In this document: piece by piece, positions 60,466 through 64,000 of the stretch | Position numbering within the stretch: the stretch's first letter is position 1 | How the letters are laid out: each line of letters opens with the position of its first letter | NCBI GenBank assembly: GCA_000336895.1 | Contig: AOLX01000025.1 | Location: forward strand, 1 to 64,000 | Length of the DNA: 64,000 nucleotides | Direction: 5' to 3' | DNA from: Haloarcula argentinensis DSM 12282 | Lineage (GTDB): Archaea > Halobacteriota > Halobacteria > Halobacteriales > Haloarculaceae | Translations under genes and position numbers: made by a program | Notes under the pieces: model-generated | Told to the model about the DNA's origin: nothing | The model's input: the letters and a program-made list of their open reading frames with translations, nothing else | Database searches by the model: none

Positions 60466-60986
60466 GCCAGCAGTTCCGCGTGTTTCTCTTTGAGCTTCTC
60501 GATTTTCGGCGGGATGGTCAGCTGACAGTAACTCTGGTCCGGGTTCTTCTCGAAGTAGTCTTGATGGTACTCCTCGGCGGGATAGAACGTCTCCAGTGGC
60601 TCGACTTCGGTGACGATGTCGCTGTCGTAGCCCGGCTCTATCTCCTCGATGAGGGCTTCGACGGTTTCGCGCTGGGCCTCGTCGTGGTAGAACACAGCCG
60701 AGCGATACTGCGTGCCAACGTCGTTGCCTTCTCGGTCTTTCGTCGTCGGTGTATGCGTGGTGAAATGGACCGCAAGGAGGTCCTCGTAGCTCACCTCGTC
60801 CGGGTCGTACGTAATCTGGATACACTCGGCGTGGCCCGTTTCCCCGCGGCAGACCGCCTCGTAGCTGGGGTCGGCGACGTGGCCGCCGGCGTAGCCCGAG
60901 ACCACATCGGTCACGCCGTCGATCTGCTTGAACACCGATTCCGTACACCAGAAGCAGCCGCCTGCGAATGTCGCTTGTTCAGTCAT
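60462..60986 (-). CDS. msrA: Peptide-methionine (S)-S-oxide reductase MsrA
   Basis: The 174-residue enzyme reduces methionine-S-sulfoxide in proteins. The catalytic GGCFWC is at 9-14 (Cys11), with VSGYAGG, the TGHAECIQITYDP block and YHQDYFEKNPDQSYC near the C-terminus providing the recycling cysteine. Starts at 60986 or 60989 are both possible (MMTEQ). A TATA-like AGTTTTGT precedes it. It is the first gene of a two-gene operon with the thioesterase. Confidence 0.96.
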   Translation of the reverse strand: MTEQATFAGGCFWCTESVFKQIDGVTDVVSGYAGGHVADPSYEAVCRGETGHAECIQITYDPDEVSYEDLLAVHFTTHTPTTKDREGNDVGTQYRSAVFYHDEAQRETVEALIEEIEPGYDSDIVTEVEPLETFYPAEEYHQDYFEKNPDQSYCQLTIPPKIEKLKEKHAELLA

Positions 60987-61050
60987 CATCGGACGTACGT
61001 GCCCGGCGTACAAAACTCACTGGCTGTGGTCGTCGCAGATGCGTATCGAT

Positions 61051-62688
61051 CTACCGGTCGACCTCGCCCATGATCGTGTCCAGACTGCCAATCGTCGCCA
61101 CGAGGTCTGGCACGTACTCACCGCGAGCCATCTCGGACAGCGCCTGAACGTGTGAGAAGGAGGGGCCGCGGATCTTGAACCGCGCCGGTGTCTCTGTCCC
61201 ATCAGACCGGATGTAGATGCCGAGTTCGCCCTTCGCGGCCTCGACAGCGCGGTAGATTTCGGTGTCAGGATCGGGCCGGAGCGTTCGGGGGACGTTCGCC
61301 TGTATCTCGCGGTCGTCCTCGGGCCAGTCCTCCAGCAGGTCGACGCACTGGCGGATGATCTTCGCGGATTCTTCCACTTCGCGCAGGCGCACGAGCAGGC
61401 GCGAGAAGTTGTCGCCACCCTGTTCAGTGACGACCGACCAGTCGAGTTCGTCGTAGTAGCCGTACGGGTCGTCCCGGCGGAGGTCGTAGTCGACGCCGGA
61501 GGCCCGCGCGACCGGGCCGGTACAGCCGTAGGCCTTCGCGGTTTCAGCCGAGAGATGGCCCGTGTCAACTGTCCGGAGCTGGAGGATTTCGTTGCTGGTG
61601 AGCATATCGTGGTACTCTGTGAGCTTGTGGGGCAGGTCGTCGAGGAACGCACGGATCTTCTCGAAGAACGCCTCGTGGGGCTCCGGTAGGTCCCAGGCAA
61701 CCCCGCCCAGCCGCAAATAATTAAACATCAGCCGCTGGCCGGTCAGGTCTTCGAGGATGTCCTGAACGAGCTCGCGGTCTCGGACTCCCCACTGGAAGGT
61801 GGCGGTGAACTCCCCGACCACGTCCAGCGCGTAGGTCGCGACCGCGAGCATGTGTGAGAGAATGCGTGAGAGTTCGCCGCCCATCGTCCGAATGACCTGC
61901 GCGTACGCTGGCACCTCGATGTCGGCGAGGTCCTCGGCCGCCCGGGCGTAGGCCCACTCGTTCAACAGACCGGCCCCGCCCCAATCCCAGCGGTCCGGGT
62001 ACGGCATGATCTGGTGGCGGTAGGTACTCTGCTGACACATCTGTTCTTCACAGCGGTGGATGTAGCCGATGTCGGGGTCGACGGCCGCCACCTGCTCGCC
62101 GTCGAGTTGGGCGTTCAGGTGGAGGACGCCGTGGGTCGAGGGATGGTGTGGCCCCATGTTGAGGTGCATCGTCTCCGGCCCCTCGCGGTGGTCTTCAAGC
62201 AGGCGCTCGTGCTCGCGGAAAGAGACGATCTGTGGCTGGTCCTGATTGTAGTCCCGGCTCAGCGGGTGGCCCTGCCAGGTTTCAGGCAGGAGAATGCGTC
62301 GGAGGTCTGGGTGGTCCTCGTACTCGATGCCGACGAGGTCGTACGCCTCCCGCTCGTGCCACGCCGCCGTCGGATACACGGGCGCGGCGGACTCGCTGAT
62401 CGGCGACTCCTTAGGTGTCGGAACGACGACCGAGAGCTCCTGTGTCGGGTCGACGTAGCGCCGCAGATGATAGATCGTCTCGAACCGGTCGGCGTACTCC
62501 TGAGCCGTCACACAGGCACAGTGGTCCAGCCCGGCCTCGGTTCGCAGCGTCGAGAGGACGGTCTGTACCTCGTCGGCACGGATGACGGCGGCCGGGGCGT
62601 TCTCGTGGGTTTCCGTCGTGAGGACGTGGTCGCCAATCGGGTCAATGAGTGGATGGACATCGTCGGTGCGGTGGACTGTTTGGGCCAT
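61051..62688 (-). CDS. nuoCD: Fused NADH dehydrogenase-type subunit NuoCD, outside a nuo operon
   Basis: The 545-residue fusion has a NuoC part (about 30-165, with YPTAAWHEREAYDLVGIEYE and HPDLRRILLPETWQGHPLSRDY) and a NuoD part (about 175-545, with NMGPHHPSTHGVLHL, IGYIHRCEEQMCQQ, YPDRWDWGGAGLLNEWAYA and GELGIYIRSDGTETPARFKI). These are membrane-arm-adjacent quinone-site subunits of complex I. The C-terminal residues (DLVATIGSLDTIMGEVDR) are intact, so this looks functional. No nuoB, nuoI or membrane subunits are in the window, so it is an isolated paralogue or an unusual gene arrangement. It is divergent from the regulator at 62777. Confidence 0.92.
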   Translation of the reverse strand: MAQTVHRTDDVHPLIDPIGDHVLTTETHENAPAAVIRADEVQTVLSTLRTEAGLDHCACVTAQEYADRFETIYHLRRYVDPTQELSVVVPTPKESPISESAAPVYPTAAWHEREAYDLVGIEYEDHPDLRRILLPETWQGHPLSRDYNQDQPQIVSFREHERLLEDHREGPETMHLNMGPHHPSTHGVLHLNAQLDGEQVAAVDPDIGYIHRCEEQMCQQSTYRHQIMPYPDRWDWGGAGLLNEWAYARAAEDLADIEVPAYAQVIRTMGGELSRILSHMLAVATYALDVVGEFTATFQWGVRDRELVQDILEDLTGQRLMFNYLRLGGVAWDLPEPHEAFFEKIRAFLDDLPHKLTEYHDMLTSNEILQLRTVDTGHLSAETAKAYGCTGPVARASGVDYDLRRDDPYGYYDELDWSVVTEQGGDNFSRLLVRLREVEESAKIIRQCVDLLEDWPEDDREIQANVPRTLRPDPDTEIYRAVEAAKGELGIYIRSDGTETPARFKIRGPSFSHVQALSEMARGEYVPDLVATIGSLDTIMGEVDR

Positions 62689-62741
62689 CTCCGTGGCCGT
62701 GCGTTCGCTGGCTGCCGTCCTCGGACTATCCCCTCATGCCC

Positions 62742-62761
62742 GAGGTTATTTTAAATACCTC
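62742..62761. promoter_or_regulatory. Divergent AT-rich promoter flanked by an inverted repeat
   Basis: GAGGT at 62742-62746 and ACCTC at 62757-62761 flank TTATTTTAAAT. It is 26 bases before the ATG at 62777 (leaderless plus-strand promoter) and can also serve nuoCD on the minus strand with a 30-base leader. The repeat could be a binding site for the 62777 regulator. Confidence 0.5.
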
Positions 62762-62776
62762 TCGGAACAGTCAGCT

Positions 62777-63454
62777 ATGAAGTACGTCACGCTCTCGCTG
62801 TGGATGGCCCCCGAGGTCCGCCACCCGATGCACCAGTTCGTGGTTGAGCACGACGGCTACGAGGCAAGCTATCTCCTCCGGGGCAACGAAATCGGTGCCG
62901 ACCTCCAGACGCTGCTGTTTCACGTCGACGGCTTCCCGCCGGAGCCCTACCGAGCGGCACTGGAACAGGCCGACACCGTCCGGGAGTACGCCATTTCGAC
63001 GTGCTCCGACGAGACGTTCTACCTCTACGTACAGGATTCGCCGTCGGCGACCGGTCACGACCTCGTCAATGCTCTCACGCGGGCCGGTCTGGTCATTGTC
63101 TCGCCGGTCGCATACCGCACCGATGGTACTGTCGGGCTCACGCTGGTCGGTCCGGGCGGGACGGTCCAGCAGGCAGTCGAGACGGTGCCAGACGGTATCT
63201 CTGTCGACGTGCGGGAGGTGGGGGAGTACGACAGCCGCCGACTCGACACCGGTGCGGCGCTCACCGACCGGCAGTTCGAGGCTGTCGCCGCCGCCGTCGA
63301 CTGTGGGTACTACGGCAACCCCCGCGAGGGGGGTGTCGACGCTGTTGCCGACAAACTCGGCTGTGCACCCGGAACTGCCGCCGAACACCTTCGGAAGGCC
63401 GAGGCCCACGTGATGGCTGCCATACTCGAACAGCGTCCCGCATCGATGGCGTAG
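62777..63454 (+). CDS. Bat-type HTH transcriptional regulator
   Basis: The 225-residue protein has an N-terminal input domain (1-155; MKYVTLSLWMAPEVRHPMHQ, TCSDETFYLYVQDSPSATGH) and a C-terminal bacterio-opsin-activator HTH (about 162-215; LTDRQFEAVAAAVDCGYYGN, VDAVADKLGCAPGTAAEHLR, KAEAHVMAAIL). No PAS or GAF domain is present, so it belongs to the smaller group seen also at 37495. The start is set by the TATA box. The divergent nuoCD gene is the closest candidate target. Confidence 0.87.
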   Translation: MKYVTLSLWMAPEVRHPMHQFVVEHDGYEASYLLRGNEIGADLQTLLFHVDGFPPEPYRAALEQADTVREYAISTCSDETFYLYVQDSPSATGHDLVNALTRAGLVIVSPVAYRTDGTVGLTLVGPGGTVQQAVETVPDGISVDVREVGEYDSRRLDTGAALTDRQFEAVAAAVDCGYYGNPREGGVDAVADKLGCAPGTAAEHLRKAEAHVMAAILEQRPASMA

Positions 63455-63588
63455 TCCGCTTTGCCCGTGAACTCCCAGAGCGACTGTGTCGTCCCGAAAA
63501 ACTATAAACTCCGGAACAGTGTCAACTAATGCTGGATTGCGAACACATCACGGGGCCAGCGGTGGCTCGACTCAGGACAACATTGACT

Positions 63589-64000
63589 ATGGACACAGTA
63601 ACTATCGACGACGTACCGGTTGAACGGAATCCGATGGAGGTACATGACATCCGCAAGCCCGTCTCCCGAAAACTCGGGACCGAGCATTTCGCGGCAAACT
63701 ACTTCGAACTCGAACCCGGCGACTCCTTCTCGGGGAGCCTCCACCGCCACCACGATCAGGAAGAGGTGTTCTACATCGAGCAGGGACAGACCACCTTCGA
63801 GGTCGGTCTCGACCGCGAGGAAGTCGACGTTGCGGGCGGCGAACTGATTCGCTTCGAACCCGGCGAGTTCCAGCAGGGGTACAACTCCGGCGACGAGCGC
63901 GTCGTCGGCTGGGCCTTCGGCGCGCCCGGTGCCACGCACGACTGGGACGATCTGGAATCGAGAGCGCACTGCCCGGAGTGCGACGCGGAGACGACCCAGA
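63589..64000 (+). CDS. Cupin protein with C-terminal zinc motif, cut by window end
   Basis: At least 137 residues are encoded from the ATG at 63589 (MDTVTIDDVPVERNPMEVHD). The cupin motifs are SLHRHHDQEEVFYIEQG and GELIRFEPGEFQQGYNSGDE; near the end lies CPECDAETTQ, part of a short zinc-binding tail seen in haloarchaeal cupins. No stop occurs before base 64000. An in-frame ATG at 63529 lies about 25 bases after the TATA-like ACTATAAAC (63501-63509), so either the protein starts there (20 extra residues) or there is a 60-base leader; homologues I recall start at the later ATG. Confidence 0.82.
   Translation, partial: MDTVTIDDVPVERNPMEVHDIRKPVSRKLGTEHFAANYFELEPGDSFSGSLHRHHDQEEVFYIEQGQTTFEVGLDREEVDVAGGELIRFEPGEFQQGYNSGDERVVGWAFGAPGATHDWDDLESRAHCPECDAETTQ

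Noticed and set aside
1..64000. CRISPR arrays, rRNA operons, complete insertion sequences or prophage genes
   Set aside because: No regularly spaced repeats, rRNA signatures, transposase or integrase motifs, or phage structural genes were seen in any region.

Overview
The window is a haloarchaeal chromosome fragment, most like Haloarcula or a close relative. The evidence is high GC, very acidic proteins, TATA boxes about 25-27 bases before start codons (leaderless transcripts), and haloarchaeal markers: TFB, bacterio-opsin-activator HTH regulators, UbaA and SAMP proteins, archaeal SepF, L15e and Rio2. The first 19 bases are the Tn5/Nextera mosaic end, so base 1 is an untrimmed library or contig end.

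Layout. 1-9.6 kb holds housekeeping and metabolic genes: an isochorismatase-fold hydrolase with a YqcI-like gene, a PIN-ATPase-KH protein, M20 and M32 peptidases, a soluble chemotaxis transducer and the E1-like enzyme UbaA. 9.6-14 kb holds a cobalamin-binding protein, a PUA protein, SepF, an ABC-2 exporter and, between convergent genes, a 190-base stretch of consecutive hairpins that looks like an undescribed RNA. 14.3-18.3 kb contains two conserved haloarchaeal proteins and then an AT-richer three-gene island encoding secreted, membrane and lipoprotein products. 18.4-24.7 kb has a rhodanese/persulfide-dioxygenase fusion, a second ABC exporter and an RNase R-like enzyme.

24.8-29.4 kb is a retinal/carotenoid block, bat-crtB-crtY-brp, with a structured leader before crtB and no opsin gene nearby. 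L15e follows with its own hairpin leader. 30.7-35 kb is a tungsten-enzyme block: an aldehyde ferredoxin oxidoreductase with four small conserved genes. These include a SAMP/MoaD-like protein ending in GG, a stand-alone MoaD-associated C-terminal domain ending in GG, and a beta-grasp-like protein ending in CC. A perfect palindrome lies between two divergent promoters in this block. UbaA at 8.3 kb could serve these modifiers.

35-47.7 kb contains a CtBP-like dehydrogenase, lipoproteins, a bat-type regulator, TFB, an aldolase, an S49 peptidase pair and a receiver-PAS-histidine kinase. 47.8-54.2 kb is a complete oligopeptide ABC operon. 54.6-55.5 kb is a DtxR-family operon with two tiny upstream genes and two textbook DtxR-type operators around its TATA box. 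55.7-64 kb has Rio2, a 700-base gene-free stretch, a dolichol-phosphate-mannose-type mannosyltransferase, an AI-2E-family membrane protein, thioesterase-MsrA, an isolated NuoCD with a divergent bat-type regulator, and a cupin gene cut by the window end.

All family assignments come from reading motifs by eye; no database search was run.
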